Source: JASJBU01 sp963797085 (lineage in GTDB: Bacteria > Pseudomonadota > Gammaproteobacteria > Chromatiales > Chromatiaceae). From it: a stretch of 64,000 bases of DNA. How positions within the stretch are numbered: position 1 is the stretch's first letter; every line of letters begins with the position of its first letter. The DNA lies in the NCBI GenBank assembly GCA_963797085.1, contig CAWCOA010000006.1:124001-188000 (forward strand). The letters run 5' to 3'. Shown piece by piece: positions 45,951 through 56,318 of the stretch. Position numbers and translations under genes: made by a program. A model generated the notes under the pieces. That model saw only the letters and a program-made list of their open reading frames with translations, did no database searches and was not told the DNA's origin.

Positions 45951-47394
45951 GCCGACAGGGTTCAAAGAGATTTCGCGCCAGGACCGGACCTACGCGCCGG
46001 TTTCAGATCGTATTGCGAACTATAGTGAGTTCGTCATCGATATGAGCGATGAGAATGTCAGCCAGCAGGGTGCCCGTTGTATGGATTGCGGTATTCCTTT
46101 CTGCCACACCGGCTGTCCGGTAAATAACATTATTCCGGACTGGAATGATTTGGTTTACCGTGGTGACTGGCAAGATGCTATTGAAGTATTGCACAGCACC
46201 AATAATTTTCCTGAATTTACCGGCCGCATCTGTCCGGCGCCTTGTGAGGCGGCATGTACCCTCAACCTGGATGATGTCCCGGTTACTATCAAAACCATAG
46301 AATTCAGCATTATAGAAAAGGCTTGGAATGAGGGCTGGGTAAAACCGCAGATCGCCAGCCACAAGAGTGGTAAACGCGTAGCGGTTGTTGGTTCTGGGCC
46401 TGCCGGCATGGCCTGCTCCCAACAGCTGGCTCGGGCTGGACACAGCGTGGTTCTGTATGAGAAACAAAACCGCATTGGAGGCCTGCTCAGGTACGGAATT
46501 CCCGACTTCAAACTGGATAAAAAGGTCATCGACCGACGCATGGCGCAGTTGCGCACCGAAGGTGTGGAGTTCAAGACAAATGTCCACGTGGGGGTGGATA
46601 TTCCCTCCAAGAAATTACTCGATGAGTTTGATGCGGTGGTATTGACAGGCGGTTCGGAAAAACCGCGCGACCTGCCAATTCCGGGGCGTGAACTCAATGG
46701 GGTTCATTTCGCCATGGATTTCCTGCGCAGCAACAGCCACCGGGTGCAGGGGGACCATGTCGAGAACTTCATCTCTGCAGAAGGTAAGCGCGTCGTGGTG
46801 ATTGGTGGTGGGGACACAGGCTCGGACTGTATCGGTACCTCCAACAGACATGGCGCCGCTTCTGTTACCCAAATCGAAATCCTCCCCAAACCGCCTGTAA
46901 GCGAGGTAAAAGCGACGACTTGGCCCTATTGGCCGAATAAGTTGCGCACATCCAGTTCACAGGAAGAGGGCTGTGAGCGGATGTGGTCGGTAGCTAGTAA
47001 AGAGTTTCTAGATGATGGTCATGGGAATCTGGCGGGCATCCGCTGTGTCCAGGTCGAGTGGAACAAGGATGCAAGCGGTAACTGGCAGATGTCAGAGGTC
47101 GATGGTTCAGAGTTTGAACTGAAAGCTGAACTTGCTACTCTGGCGATGGGTTTTGTGCACCCCGTTCATGAAGGAATGATTGAAGAACTGGAGGTCGTGT
47201 TGGACGATCGCGGTAACGTCAAGGGCTCCACAGAGGGAACGGATGCATACAGAACTTCCCTGGACGGGGTGTTTTCAGCCGGAGATATGCGACGAGGTCA
47301 GTCCCTGGTCGTCTGGGCAATCCGAGAAGGTAGGCAGTGCGCAAAGGCGGTTGATGAGTACCTGATGGGCACCAGCGACCTTCCGCGTTACTGA
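45943..47394 (+). CDS. gltD: Glutamate synthase (NADPH) small subunit
   Basis: A 483-residue FAD/NADPH protein that feeds electrons to GltB. N-terminal 4Fe-4S cysteines lie in CMDCGIPFCHTGCP and CPAPCEAAC; FAD motif VVGSGPAGMACSQQLA; NADPH motif VVIGGGDTGSDCIGTSNRHG; C-terminal FAD motif GVFSAGDMRRGQSLVVWAI. Translationally coupled to gltB. Confidence 0.97.
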   Translation: MGKPTGFKEISRQDRTYAPVSDRIANYSEFVIDMSDENVSQQGARCMDCGIPFCHTGCPVNNIIPDWNDLVYRGDWQDAIEVLHSTNNFPEFTGRICPAPCEAACTLNLDDVPVTIKTIEFSIIEKAWNEGWVKPQIASHKSGKRVAVVGSGPAGMACSQQLARAGHSVVLYEKQNRIGGLLRYGIPDFKLDKKVIDRRMAQLRTEGVEFKTNVHVGVDIPSKKLLDEFDAVVLTGGSEKPRDLPIPGRELNGVHFAMDFLRSNSHRVQGDHVENFISAEGKRVVVIGGGDTGSDCIGTSNRHGAASVTQIEILPKPPVSEVKATTWPYWPNKLRTSSSQEEGCERMWSVASKEFLDDGHGNLAGIRCVQVEWNKDASGNWQMSEVDGSEFELKAELATLAMGFVHPVHEGMIEELEVVLDDRGNVKGSTEGTDAYRTSLDGVFSAGDMRRGQSLVVWAIREGRQCAKAVDEYLMGTSDLPRY

Positions 47395-47495
47395 ATCTGT
47401 TAGGTGTGATAGCCGCTACGCCGCCATTTTCAGTTTGATGCTGCTACGGCAGATGTTGTAGTGTTGCTCGTTTGATAGTGATTAGGATAAAAGCA

Positions 47496-47720
47496 ATGAA
47501 TCGGAACCTGATGGTATTGCCAAGTATTGAGTTTAAGCAGATTCGTGTCGTTAAGATACCGGACGACCTGGATGCGAATGAGGCCTATCGATTTGCCACC
47601 GGGATTATTGCCCAGGCAGAAGAATCCAATGAGAATTATGCCTGGGATGATATCTCAGAAGCATTGGAAGGTAGAGGCTTTGAGCCCTTGGACGTATTGA
47701 TAGGCCCCACTTTGGACTGA
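47496..47720 (+). CDS. Small protein of unknown function
   Basis: A 74-residue acidic protein from the ATG at 47496 (TAGGA at good spacing). It begins MNRNLMVLPSIEFKQIRVVKI and ends ALEGRGFEPLDVLIGPTLD. I recognise no family. It lies 100 bases after gltD and is convergent with the secretion ATPase. Confidence 0.6.
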   Translation: MNRNLMVLPSIEFKQIRVVKIPDDLDANEAYRFATGIIAQAEESNENYAWDDISEALEGRGFEPLDVLIGPTLD

Positions 47721-47744
47721 CGCCTTAGCGGCTTGGCATTGTCG

Positions 47745-48800
47745 TCAGTCGAGGTCCTCGTATTCATCCAGGTCCATCTGCAGCAATATCGCCTTGCGCA
47801 ACAGTTTCTGTTCCTTTCTCATGATCAACTTGAGGCTGCTGATTTCTTTTTCCAATCCCTGAATCCGGTACACCAGGTCGTCGGCCGAAGCGGCCAGCTG
47901 AGGTGCTGCGGCTTGGGATGCGCCGGCTGCTGAAGGATGAAGCGATGAGACTGAAGCCAGTTGTGGTTCAGTCTTTTGCGGTTGGTAACTGACTTCCTGT
48001 TCGAGTTCTTCGGTGACAGACAGGACAACGTCTTTGTCGATAGTATGCACTTCCTCAAGGCAGCCAAACAGTAACATCCGGTCGCACATGGCGTTGATAC
48101 GCCGTGGCACCCCCCCGGTGAATTCATAAATCAGGTTAAACACGCCTTCCATGAATTCCGGATCATCATCCCAGCCGACCAGTTGCAGGCGATGCTTGAT
48201 ATATTTTTCGGTTTCTTCAACACTCAAGGGTTCGAGATGATAGGAGGCAATGATGCGCTGCCGGAACTGCTCCATGCCTGGGCTTTGCAGCGTGCGCTTG
48301 AACTCTTCCTGTCCAAGCAGGAAGGTTTGCACAAGCGCCTTATTGTCAATTTGGAAATTGGAGAGCATACGTAGTTCTTCAACTGACCGCGCGGGCAGAT
48401 TTTGCGCTTCATCGACCACCAGCAGGATCTGCTTTCCTTCTGCGTGACGGGCACGTGCAATGGCTTCAAGATTGTGCAGCAGTGTGGCTTTGTTCAAACC
48501 TTCGTGAGCCAGACCAAATGAAGCGCAGACCATGCGCAACATGTCGTCAGCGTCGACTTGGGTGGTGACCAGTTGTGCAGCCATCACGTTGAGGGCTGAA
48601 AGCTCTTCGAAGAGGTTGCGTACCAGGGTCGTTTTTCCAGTGCCTATGCCGCCGGTGATGACAATGAAGCCCTCGCCCTGTTCCAGCCCATAGCGTAAGT
48701 AGGCCATGGCGCGGTTGTGCCCCTTGCTGTTGAAGAAGAATTTATGGTCCGGTGTCAGCTGAAAGGGTTTTCCGTCAAGTTTATAAAAATCATCATACAT
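47745..48800 (-). CDS. ExeA/PEP-CTERM-locus type AAA ATPase
   Basis: A 351-residue ATPase. It begins MYDDFYKLDGKPFQLTPDHKFFF and continues AMAYLRYGLEQGEGFIVITGGIGTGKTTL (Walker A), with Walker B QILLVVDEAQNL. This opening is that of the secretion ATPase found in exosortase/PEP-CTERM loci (ExeA relatives). A C-terminal region after about residue 265 has a Ser/Ala-rich linker and a coiled coil. No exosortase, PEP-CTERM protein or polysaccharide genes are in the window, so its partner is elsewhere or it serves another export or motility system. Confidence 0.82.
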   Translation of the reverse strand: MYDDFYKLDGKPFQLTPDHKFFFNSKGHNRAMAYLRYGLEQGEGFIVITGGIGTGKTTLVRNLFEELSALNVMAAQLVTTQVDADDMLRMVCASFGLAHEGLNKATLLHNLEAIARARHAEGKQILLVVDEAQNLPARSVEELRMLSNFQIDNKALVQTFLLGQEEFKRTLQSPGMEQFRQRIIASYHLEPLSVEETEKYIKHRLQLVGWDDDPEFMEGVFNLIYEFTGGVPRRINAMCDRMLLFGCLEEVHTIDKDVVLSVTEELEQEVSYQPQKTEPQLASVSSLHPSAAGASQAAAPQLAASADDLVYRIQGLEKEISSLKLIMRKEQKLLRKAILLQMDLDEYEDLD

Positions 48801-49211
48801 AGGATAGAGCCGGTAGTGTCCTTGACTCTGAATAACTAGCCAGATTCAGATCCCCTGGACTATAGATTTACTTGTGGTGTATAGAAGCTAATTATGCATT
48901 GAAAGCAGTAGTTTGCCTACAGCTAAGCTGCATTTAAGCACTTCTATCGTATCGGTGTCGTATTTGCCTCTGGCTGAATTTGATATTCACCGGATTGGTA
49001 AACTCCCTATTGACGTTCTTGCAGGAGGTCAACTATCTTTCACCTTAGCTACTGAGTGGTATCGGTGTTGGCCGAGAGAGACCCGATAAGATGGGTCTTG
49101 GGATAGGGAAGCCTATATAAGGCAGGCGACAATAACTATAGCTGATTCAAGCTGAGCGCATCAGGCCTGGTTTTTTTTATTATCCATAATGAGATTGAGT
49201 GAGGAGTGGCT
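48801..49211. other. Divergent intergenic region before bcp
   Basis: 411 bases with no gene. Contains a short hairpin AGACCC-N8-GGGTCT (49078-49097) and probably promoters for the ATPase (minus) and bcp (plus). Confidence 0.4.
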
Positions 49212-49679
49212 ATGTTGAAGCCTGGTCAGAATGCACCGGCATTTTCCCTTCCGGATGCGGATATGAAGATGGTGAATTTGGATGACTTTCACGGTAAAAA
49301 CAATATCGTGCTTTATTTCTATCCGAAAGACGATACGACTGGCTGTACCATAGAAGCGGTCGAATTATCAGATTTGATGGATGAATTTCAAGCCTTGGAT
49401 GCCTTGGTGTTCGGCATCAGCCGGGATAATTGTGTCAGCCATGCCTCATTCAGAGACAAGCATGGATTGACCGTCCAGTTGCTGGCAGACCCGGAAGGTG
49501 AGGTCTGTAAGTCCTATGGTGTATGGCAGGAGAAAGAGAAAAATGGTGAAAAGCGCATGGGGATAGTGCGCTCGACATTTGTCATCGACAAGCAGGGGCT
49601 CTTGCGTCAGGCAATGTATGATGTGAAACCCAAAGGCCATGCAGTCCAGGTTCTGGATTTAGTCAGGGCTGTAACCTGA
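49212..49679 (+). CDS. bcp: Thioredoxin-dependent thiol peroxidase (Bcp-type peroxiredoxin)
   Basis: A 155-residue peroxiredoxin; the ATG at 49212 follows a GAGGAG site and is preferred to the GTG at 49206, which overlaps that site. Peroxidatic Cys lies in DDTTGCTIEA; FGISRDNCVSHASFRDKHGL and the RSTFVIDKQG strand match the AhpC/TSA fold. The Bcp resolving Cys five residues after the first is absent, so it may act as a 1-Cys enzyme or use a Cys further on (VCKSYG). Reduces peroxides in the cytoplasm. Confidence 0.9.
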   Translation: MLKPGQNAPAFSLPDADMKMVNLDDFHGKNNIVLYFYPKDDTTGCTIEAVELSDLMDEFQALDALVFGISRDNCVSHASFRDKHGLTVQLLADPEGEVCKSYGVWQEKEKNGEKRMGIVRSTFVIDKQGLLRQAMYDVKPKGHAVQVLDLVRAVT

Positions 49680-49830
49680 GCAGGGCCTCCAAGGTCATTA
49701 TCGAAAGGGATTTTACATGAACGAAGTGCGGGGCGTGGCGATCAGCCATGGCCGCTGTTTTATCTAACCAAATCAATCTGTAGTTGGATTTGTATATGCC
49801 CTGGTTCTATCAAATCGCCTGAAACAGCCG

Positions 49831-52188
49831 TTGAAGTTACGCACCCAGATTCTGTTGTTTCTTTTTTTCTTTGGTTTTGCGCCATTGACTGCGATGGTCG
49901 CTACCAGTCTGCCATTTGTTCTGGAGCGACTGGAGCTGTTCTATCATAAGGCTCATCTGCAGAATCTTCGTGCGGACTTCCGGGATCTCGATGAGCACCT
50001 TGCGAGTCGTCATGAGGTGGTGCGATTGCTCGCCAAGTTGCCGGAGCCGAGTCTGATCCTGGGCAATGAGCAGCAGCCTGGGGACGAGTCGATCGATCAG
50101 GCGCGTGCGCGCTATACGAGCTGGGTTAATCAGATCCTCATGGGGCACCTCGATATCATCCAGATCCTGTTTCTCGATCTACATGGCAAACCAAGGTTCT
50201 GGCTCGAGCTGAACCCCAGATCCCAACAGTGGGAACCCACTATCCATAATCCGGATATGCCGTCCAGCGCCTTCTTTAACAACGCGATTCAGCAGGAGAT
50301 TGGTGGGGTTTCAGTGAGTAAGATCAGCCTTAATCCGGAGGCGGCGCTGACAGATACCCGACGCTTTATGACATTACGCTTGATCAGCAATATCATCGGC
50401 CATACTGATAATGGCAGGATGGAGCCGATAGGCGCGGTTGTAGTCAATGTTGATGTTGGGGGAATGGCGAGCGCCTACCGGAATACTCTCTGGGTGTCAA
50501 ATGACGGCTCGTATCTGTCTGATCGCCTGACCGGTGATAATACGCCTGCAGCATTTGAAGATTTCAAGGGACTGGATGAGATATTCTCCGAAGGTAAATT
50601 ATCTTTATGGGAAGAAAGGGGTACGCAGGTGATATGGGTGCCACTGTTCATGACGGTGGATTCTGGGCCGCTGTGGGTGGGCAGGGCAGTGGACCCATCT
50701 CCGGTGTCCCAGTTTCGCAACAATCTGATTATTCGCGTCCTGACGATAGCTCTGACTGCATTGGGCATACTGTTACTATCAGCCAGATGGATAGCGATGA
50801 ATGTTGCTCGCTTCGGGCAGTCCCTTACTGAGCAGATCGGTCGAGTGATGCGTGACAATGAAGCGGTCCGCTTCGATTGGCGAGGACCCCATGAAATCAG
50901 GGACCTGGGGCGTAAATTGACGATATTGGCCGAGACTCACGCCCGGCATGCCAAAGACCAGCGAGAACATGCAAGACAATTGGAAGAGTCGAGTCGTTAC
51001 AAATCTGAGTTTCTGGCAAACGTGAGCCATGAACTGCGCACACCGTTGAATTCTATTTTATTGCTATCGAAGATTATGCGCGAAGGTGACAGTCAACTCA
51101 CTGGGGAGCAGTTAAAACAGCTACGAGTTATTCATGAGGCGGGTGTTGACCTGAAGGAATTGATCGAGAATATTCTCGACCTATCCCGAATTGAAGCAGG
51201 CCAAGCCAGTTTTAGTCTTGAAGAGATCGATGTTCATGATCTGATCACAGAGCTGATCGATCTTGTTAAACCTCAGTTCGATGCCAAGGGTTTACGGCTG
51301 GATGCGGAATTTGCGGACGACATGCCGAAGAGCTTTATTTCAGACTTGGCAAAAGTCAGGCAGATATTGAAGAATTTTCTCGCGAATGCGTTGAAATTCA
51401 CCCGCCAGGGAGGCGTTACGCTTCGTGCCTATAGTAAAAATAATGCGCAGTCCTGTCCTCTCGCGATTGCTGTTGTCGATACGGGTATTGGCATACCGGC
51501 AGATAAACATCAGGTGATATTTGATGCATTTAAACAGGCCGATGGCTCCACCAGCAGATTGTATGGGGGAACCGGCCTTGGTCTAAGTATAAGTCGTGAA
51601 CTTGCTTATTTGTTAGGCGGCCATATCGAACTGCAAAGCGAGGAAGGGCGTGGCGCCTGCTTCACGCTTTGCCTGCCGCTGGAAACCGACCGCACAGTAC
51701 AGGCCGTGTCGTATGAAGATGGTGTGTTGGCAATATCTCCCAGCGAGACGCGGGTAATGACGAATCAAGAGGAGGCCGATGCTGAGTCTGGGCTTGCTGA
51801 CAGGCAGGTTGAGTTTTCAGGCAAGCGGGTGCTGCTGGTGGATGATGATCTGCACAGCCTGTTGGCATTAACACCGCTTCTGGAGAGCTGGGGGCTGGAG
51901 GTGACTGCGGCCGGTGATGGCAGGGAGGCGCTGGAAACCTTGGCGGATGATGCGGAATTTCCCATCGTCTTAATGGACATCATGATGCCTGAAATGGACG
52001 GCTATGATACGATCAGGGCTATTCGCAATGAGCAAAAACTCAGCGGGTTGATTATTATTGCGTTGTCCGCAAAAATTGCTGCTGAAGACCGGGATCGATG
52101 CATTCAGGCGGGGGCCGATGCCTTTATTCCCAAACCGATTGATGCAACTGATCTCAAAGAACTACTGAAAAGTCATCTGAATGTTTAG
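49831..52188 (+). CDS. Hybrid sensor histidine kinase with receiver domain
   Basis: About 785 residues, read from a TTG at 49831; no ATG with a ribosome site lies nearby, so the start is unsure. Membrane segment (about 6-28), periplasmic sensor region of about 270 residues, second membrane segment (about 298-318), HAMP-like linker and coil, then the His-kinase domain (phosphoacceptor His in FLANVSHELRTPLN; N-box KNFLANALKF; G-boxes VVDTGIGIP and GGTGLGLSIS). A C-terminal receiver (LLVDDDLHSLLAL; phospho-Asp in VLMDIMMPEMDGY; Lys in PKPID). The ligand is unknown. The response-regulator gene downstream is very close and probably its partner. Confidence 0.88.
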   Translation: MKLRTQILLFLFFFGFAPLTAMVATSLPFVLERLELFYHKAHLQNLRADFRDLDEHLASRHEVVRLLAKLPEPSLILGNEQQPGDESIDQARARYTSWVNQILMGHLDIIQILFLDLHGKPRFWLELNPRSQQWEPTIHNPDMPSSAFFNNAIQQEIGGVSVSKISLNPEAALTDTRRFMTLRLISNIIGHTDNGRMEPIGAVVVNVDVGGMASAYRNTLWVSNDGSYLSDRLTGDNTPAAFEDFKGLDEIFSEGKLSLWEERGTQVIWVPLFMTVDSGPLWVGRAVDPSPVSQFRNNLIIRVLTIALTALGILLLSARWIAMNVARFGQSLTEQIGRVMRDNEAVRFDWRGPHEIRDLGRKLTILAETHARHAKDQREHARQLEESSRYKSEFLANVSHELRTPLNSILLLSKIMREGDSQLTGEQLKQLRVIHEAGVDLKELIENILDLSRIEAGQASFSLEEIDVHDLITELIDLVKPQFDAKGLRLDAEFADDMPKSFISDLAKVRQILKNFLANALKFTRQGGVTLRAYSKNNAQSCPLAIAVVDTGIGIPADKHQVIFDAFKQADGSTSRLYGGTGLGLSISRELAYLLGGHIELQSEEGRGACFTLCLPLETDRTVQAVSYEDGVLAISPSETRVMTNQEEADAESGLADRQVEFSGKRVLLVDDDLHSLLALTPLLESWGLEVTAAGDGREALETLADDAEFPIVLMDIMMPEMDGYDTIRAIRNEQKLSGLIIIALSAKIAAEDRDRCIQAGADAFIPKPIDATDLKELLKSHLNV

Positions 52189-53062
52189 GTGAACCAGAAA
52201 CGTATGAAACGCTATACCGGGTTCAAGCTGCTTATCGTAGACGATAACAAACATAACCTGTTTACCCTGCGTACATTGATTGAAAGATACATGGATCCAG
52301 TGATTCTGGAAGCGGAGTCCGGCCAACAGGCACTGGATATCGCGGTCAAGGAACCTGGTATTGATTTGATCATTCTCGATGTGCAAATGCCTGAAATGGA
52401 CGGTTTTCAAACGGCCTCGATGCTGAAAATCCGCAAGAAGACCAAAGATATACCAATTATTTTCCTCACTGCCGCACTTAAGACCGAAGAGTTTCAGCAG
52501 AAGGGTTACAAGGTGGGTGGTGTTGACTATCTGCTGAAGCCAATCGACGATAATCAACTGTTGAACAAGATCAGCACCTATTTTCGTCTGATCGAAAATG
52601 AGCGGAAGATGAACCGTCTGCTGGAGCAGAAGGTAGCTGAACGCACTGCTCCAACTGGAGGCGGCGAAACAACATCTGGAGAATATCATCACGCATATGG
52701 GCGAGGCGCTGTTGGTGTTGGATCCTGAAGGTAGGATCGAGTCTGCCAATCCTGCCGCCTGCCAAATGTTGGACTACACTGAGGAAGGATCTGCAGAGCA
52801 TGTCGATTGGTGATGTGTTCGAAGAGGAGGAAGAGGAGCAGGCCGGGGCGTTTTTTGGAACCTGGCTGGAGGCTTTGATCAGGACCGGCGCCCTGAGTCG
52901 TATCGAAGCACGCTTTATCGCCAAAGATCAGTGCCGTGTGCCGATTCTGTTTTCCCGTACCGCCGTAACAGACAAAGACGGTAAGATCAGCCATATTATC
53001 TGCATAGCCAAGGATATGACCGGATATACCCGCGAAATGGATGCCGCGTCAACAGTATCTTG
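52189..53062 (+). CDS. Response regulator with C-terminal PAS domain, two frame breaks
   Basis: The receiver domain (LLIVDDNKHNLFTLRTLI; phospho-Asp in LIILDVQMPEMDGF; Lys in LLKPIDD) reads from 52189 (GTG) or 52204 (ATG). A coiled coil leads to a PAS domain, reached only after a frame change near 52650 (ALQLEAAKQHLENIITHMGEALLVLDPEG) and another near 52789 (SMSIGDVFEEEEE ... DKDGKISHIICIAKDMT). Each is repaired by removing a single base. Intact, it would be about 285 residues with no recognisable output domain beyond PAS. It directly follows the hybrid kinase. Confidence 0.75.
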
Positions 53063-53127
53063 ATATGCAGGATGTACCAATGCTGCGCAAGGCAAGGACA
53101 GCTGAGAGTAGCGAGAGGAGTGAAGTA

Positions 53128-53463
53128 ATGAACGAGCCGATAGATCCACAATTGTCAGAAGAGGAAAACACCGCCCTGACGGCAAATGCACTCAAGGCAA
53201 TGGCCCATCCGCTACGCTGGAAGATTCTATGCTCGCTGGGGGAGAGCGAACTCTCGGTCGGCGAGATCGTAGAGCGCACTGGTACCTCACAAAGCAACAT
53301 ATCACAGCATCTTGAGCAGTTGCGGAATAAAAATATCGTGGTCTCCCGCAAAGAAGCGAACCGTATTTTCTACCGCATTCGCAACCATCAGCTGCTGGAT
53401 TTGATCGGTATCATGCGCAACGTACTCTGTCCCGCCAATCTGGATGATCGGTATCCCCGTTAA
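53128..53463 (+). CDS. ArsR-family winged-helix regulator
   Basis: A 111-residue regulator; the ATG at 53128 has a GAGGAG site eight bases upstream. Winged helix: ALKAMAHPLRWKILCSLGESELSVGEIVERTGTSQSNISQHLEQLRNKNIV, with a turn and wing typical of ArsR. No CVC metal-binding motif is seen in the recognition-helix region, so the signal is probably not arsenic or cadmium. It overlaps the slyX start by one base. Confidence 0.88.
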   Translation: MNEPIDPQLSEEENTALTANALKAMAHPLRWKILCSLGESELSVGEIVERTGTSQSNISQHLEQLRNKNIVVSRKEANRIFYRIRNHQLLDLIGIMRNVLCPANLDDRYPR

Positions 53464-53666
53464 TGGAAGAACGCATCATCGAACTGGAGAGCCGCGTGGC
53501 CTTCCAAGAAGAGGGTATTCAGTCCCTTGGCGAAACCTTGAGGCAGCAGCAACAGATCATCGAAACCCTGCAATTGGATATTGAGGAACTGCGGCAACGC
53601 CTGAAGTCGGCTGCCATCTCCCCGTTGGATGGGAAGGCAGTTGAACCGCCGCCGCCTCACTACTGA
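53463..53666 (+). CDS. slyX: SlyX family coiled-coil protein
   Basis: A 67-residue protein that is nearly all coiled coil (ERIIELESRVAFQEEGIQSL) and ends in a proline-rich PPPPHY tail, the SlyX pattern. Its ATG overlaps the ArsR-type stop (TAATG). Function unknown. Confidence 0.85.
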   Translation: MEERIIELESRVAFQEEGIQSLGETLRQQQQIIETLQLDIEELRQRLKSAAISPLDGKAVEPPPPHY

Positions 53667-53810
53667 GCCTTTTCTTGACCACCGAAATCTGCTAAAAAAA
53701 TTATTTACCCAGTAGAGATGTAGACTGATATCCAATGCCGGGTAGAGATATATCTCCATCCGGCGGGAGTTGCAATAGATTCAGCATGGTGCCGGGCCTG
53801 CCAGGCTGAT

Positions 53811-56318
53811 CTAGCTTTCCTCTAGCTGGCGGGTAGGAACACTCTGCAGTTTCCAGATATCCCGGTTGTACTCTTGCATGGTGCGGTCAGTGGAGAAGCG
53901 GCCGCTCTTGGCGCTGTTGATAATGCTCATACGTACCCAGAGCTCCTGATCCTGGTAGGCAAGAGCGGCCTCTTGTTGGGCATTCACATAACTACGAAAA
54001 TCAGCGGCCGTGATCCAGGGGTCATAAGGGTTGCGGATGGATTCGACGATGGGATTGAACAGGCCAGGTTCAAACTGATTAAAGAAACCGGTTTCCAACA
54101 GCTGCATGACCCTCTGGAAGTCGGGATTACTGCCTATGATGACATTTGGATTGTAATGGGGGCGCAGCTCCTCTACCTCCAGAGTAGTAAGGCCAAAGAG
54201 GAAAAAGTTGTTGTTTCCCACCTCTTCCAAAATCTCAATATTGGCGCCATCAAGGGTGCCAATGGTAATGGCGCCATTCATCATGAATTTCATATTACCG
54301 GTGCCGGAAGCTTCTTTTCCGGCAGTGGATATTTGTTCTGAAAGATCGGTGCCTGGGGCGATGACTTCCATCGCAGAGACTCGGTAATTGGGCAGGAATG
54401 CTACTTTCAGCAGATCGCCAACATCAGGGTCATCGTTGATCACCTGGGCGACATTGTTGGTCAGCTTGATGATCAGTTTTGCCATCTGATAACCAGGTGC
54501 TGCTTTGCCGCCGATCAGAACACAACGTTTGGTCCAGTTTTGGGTATCACCACGCTTGATACGATTGTAGAGGTGGATGACGTGCAGTATGTTGAGTAGC
54601 TGACGTTTGTACTCATGGATCCTTTTGACCTGAACATCAAACATGGCGTCGACGGGGAAGTCCACGCCACAGTCCGCCTTGATCATCAAAGCAAGTCGTT
54701 CCTTGTTATGCTGTTTGATAGCACGCCATTTTGCGCAGAAATCAGGATTGGTCGTCTGCTGCTCCAGCTTAGCCAGATCCGGCAGATGGGAGATCCACTT
54801 TTCGCCTATGGTTTCATTAATCAGTTCGCGCAGCTCGGGGTTACAACCGGCGAGCCAGCGGCGTGGTGTGACGCCATTGGTCTTGTTGTTGAATCGGTTC
54901 GGCCAGAGCTCGAAAAAATCGTGGAACAGACCGTCTTTGAGCAGTTGGGTATGCAGTTCGGCGACACCATTGATCGAGAAGCTGCCGACAATCGCCAGGA
55001 AGGCCATGCGCACCATTGGCTCATGCCCCTCTTCGATGATCGACATGCGGCGCATTCGCTCGGTGTCTCCCGGCCAATGCTGGGCGACCTGGCCGAGAAA
55101 GCGTGCGTTGATCTCGTAGATAATCTCCAGTACCCGCGGCAGAAGATTTGCAAAAAGCCGCAACGGCCAGCGTTCCAGGGCTTCCGGGAGTAAAGTGTGG
55201 TTGGTATAGGCCATGGTTTTACTGGTGATCGACCATGCCTGATCCCAGGCCAGTCCCTGCTCGTCCATCAACTGCCGCATCAATTCAGCGACTGATACAC
55301 TTGGGTGAGTGTCGTTGAGCTGAAAGCAGTTCTTCGCTGCGAAGTCTTTGAAGCCATCATGATTGGCCCGCCACTCCCTGAGTACGTCCTTGAGGCTGGC
55401 TGAAGCGAGTAAATACTGCTGGCGCAAGCGCAATTCTTTGCCGTTCTCACTGGCGTCGTTGGGGTAGAGAACCATGGTGATATGCTCGGCATGATTCTTC
55501 GCCTCCACTGATTCGGTATATCCGCCCGCATTGAATTCATCGAGGTCGAACTCGTCAGTGGCGGCAGCCTTCCAGAGGCGTAGTGTATTGACGGTGCCGT
55601 TGCGGTAGCCGGGTACAGGAATGTCATAGGGCACGGCAAGTACATCATGCGTCCCAACCCAGCGAGGCGTCCCGTTTATGTGTTCGACGTGTCCATTGAA
55701 TTGAATGCGTTGCGTATATTCGGGGCGTTCCAGCTCCCAGGGATTGCCGTCACGTAACCAGTGATCAGGGTCTTCAATCTGCTGGCCGTCAGAGATATGC
55801 TGGCGAAACATGCCATATTCATAGCGCAGGCCATAGCCTCTGACCGGGAGTTGCAAAGTGGCGCAGCTATCCAAAAAACAGGCGGCGAGCCTGCCCAGAC
55901 CGCCGTTGCCGAGACCGGGATCCGGTTCACTGTCCGCAATCTCTTCCTGACTCAGCCCAAGATTATACAGCGCCTGATTGACGTGGTCGCTCACGCCCAG
56001 ATTCAACATGGTATTGCTGAGGGCCCGTCCCATGAGAAATTCCAGGGACAGATAGAAGGTGCGCCTGCAATCAGTCTCTTCATAGGTGCGGCGGCTGATT
56101 TTCCAACGCTCGATCAGGCGGTCACGTAGCGCCATCGCCATTGCTTGGTAGGGATAGTGACTGGAGGTACAGTGGTCGTCACGCCCGAGCGTGTGGGAGA
56201 AATAGCGCAAAAAATCATCTGAGATGGCTTTGGCATTCATCTTCAGAGGGGGGAGGTTAGTGAGTACTTTATGGCAGGGGGTATCGCGTTTTGAGGTATT
56301 CTGTTTTTGTGTTGGCAT
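53811..56318 (-). CDS. glgP: Glycogen/starch/alpha-glucan phosphorylase
   Basis: An 835-residue PLP enzyme releasing glucose 1-phosphate from glycogen. Motifs include YLSLEFLMGRAL, DPGLGNGGLGRLAACFLDS, VKRIHEYKRQLLN and the PLP lysine in EASGTGNMKFMMNGA. The N-terminus has a 25-residue polar extension before MNAKAISDDFLRY; the downstream ATG at about 56240 could also be the start. No other glycogen genes are in the window. Confidence 0.95.
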   Translation of the reverse strand: MPTQKQNTSKRDTPCHKVLTNLPPLKMNAKAISDDFLRYFSHTLGRDDHCTSSHYPYQAMAMALRDRLIERWKISRRTYEETDCRRTFYLSLEFLMGRALSNTMLNLGVSDHVNQALYNLGLSQEEIADSEPDPGLGNGGLGRLAACFLDSCATLQLPVRGYGLRYEYGMFRQHISDGQQIEDPDHWLRDGNPWELERPEYTQRIQFNGHVEHINGTPRWVGTHDVLAVPYDIPVPGYRNGTVNTLRLWKAAATDEFDLDEFNAGGYTESVEAKNHAEHITMVLYPNDASENGKELRLRQQYLLASASLKDVLREWRANHDGFKDFAAKNCFQLNDTHPSVSVAELMRQLMDEQGLAWDQAWSITSKTMAYTNHTLLPEALERWPLRLFANLLPRVLEIIYEINARFLGQVAQHWPGDTERMRRMSIIEEGHEPMVRMAFLAIVGSFSINGVAELHTQLLKDGLFHDFFELWPNRFNNKTNGVTPRRWLAGCNPELRELINETIGEKWISHLPDLAKLEQQTTNPDFCAKWRAIKQHNKERLALMIKADCGVDFPVDAMFDVQVKRIHEYKRQLLNILHVIHLYNRIKRGDTQNWTKRCVLIGGKAAPGYQMAKLIIKLTNNVAQVINDDPDVGDLLKVAFLPNYRVSAMEVIAPGTDLSEQISTAGKEASGTGNMKFMMNGAITIGTLDGANIEILEEVGNNNFFLFGLTTLEVEELRPHYNPNVIIGSNPDFQRVMQLLETGFFNQFEPGLFNPIVESIRNPYDPWITAADFRSYVNAQQEAALAYQDQELWVRMSIINSAKSGRFSTDRTMQEYNRDIWKLQSVPTRQLEES

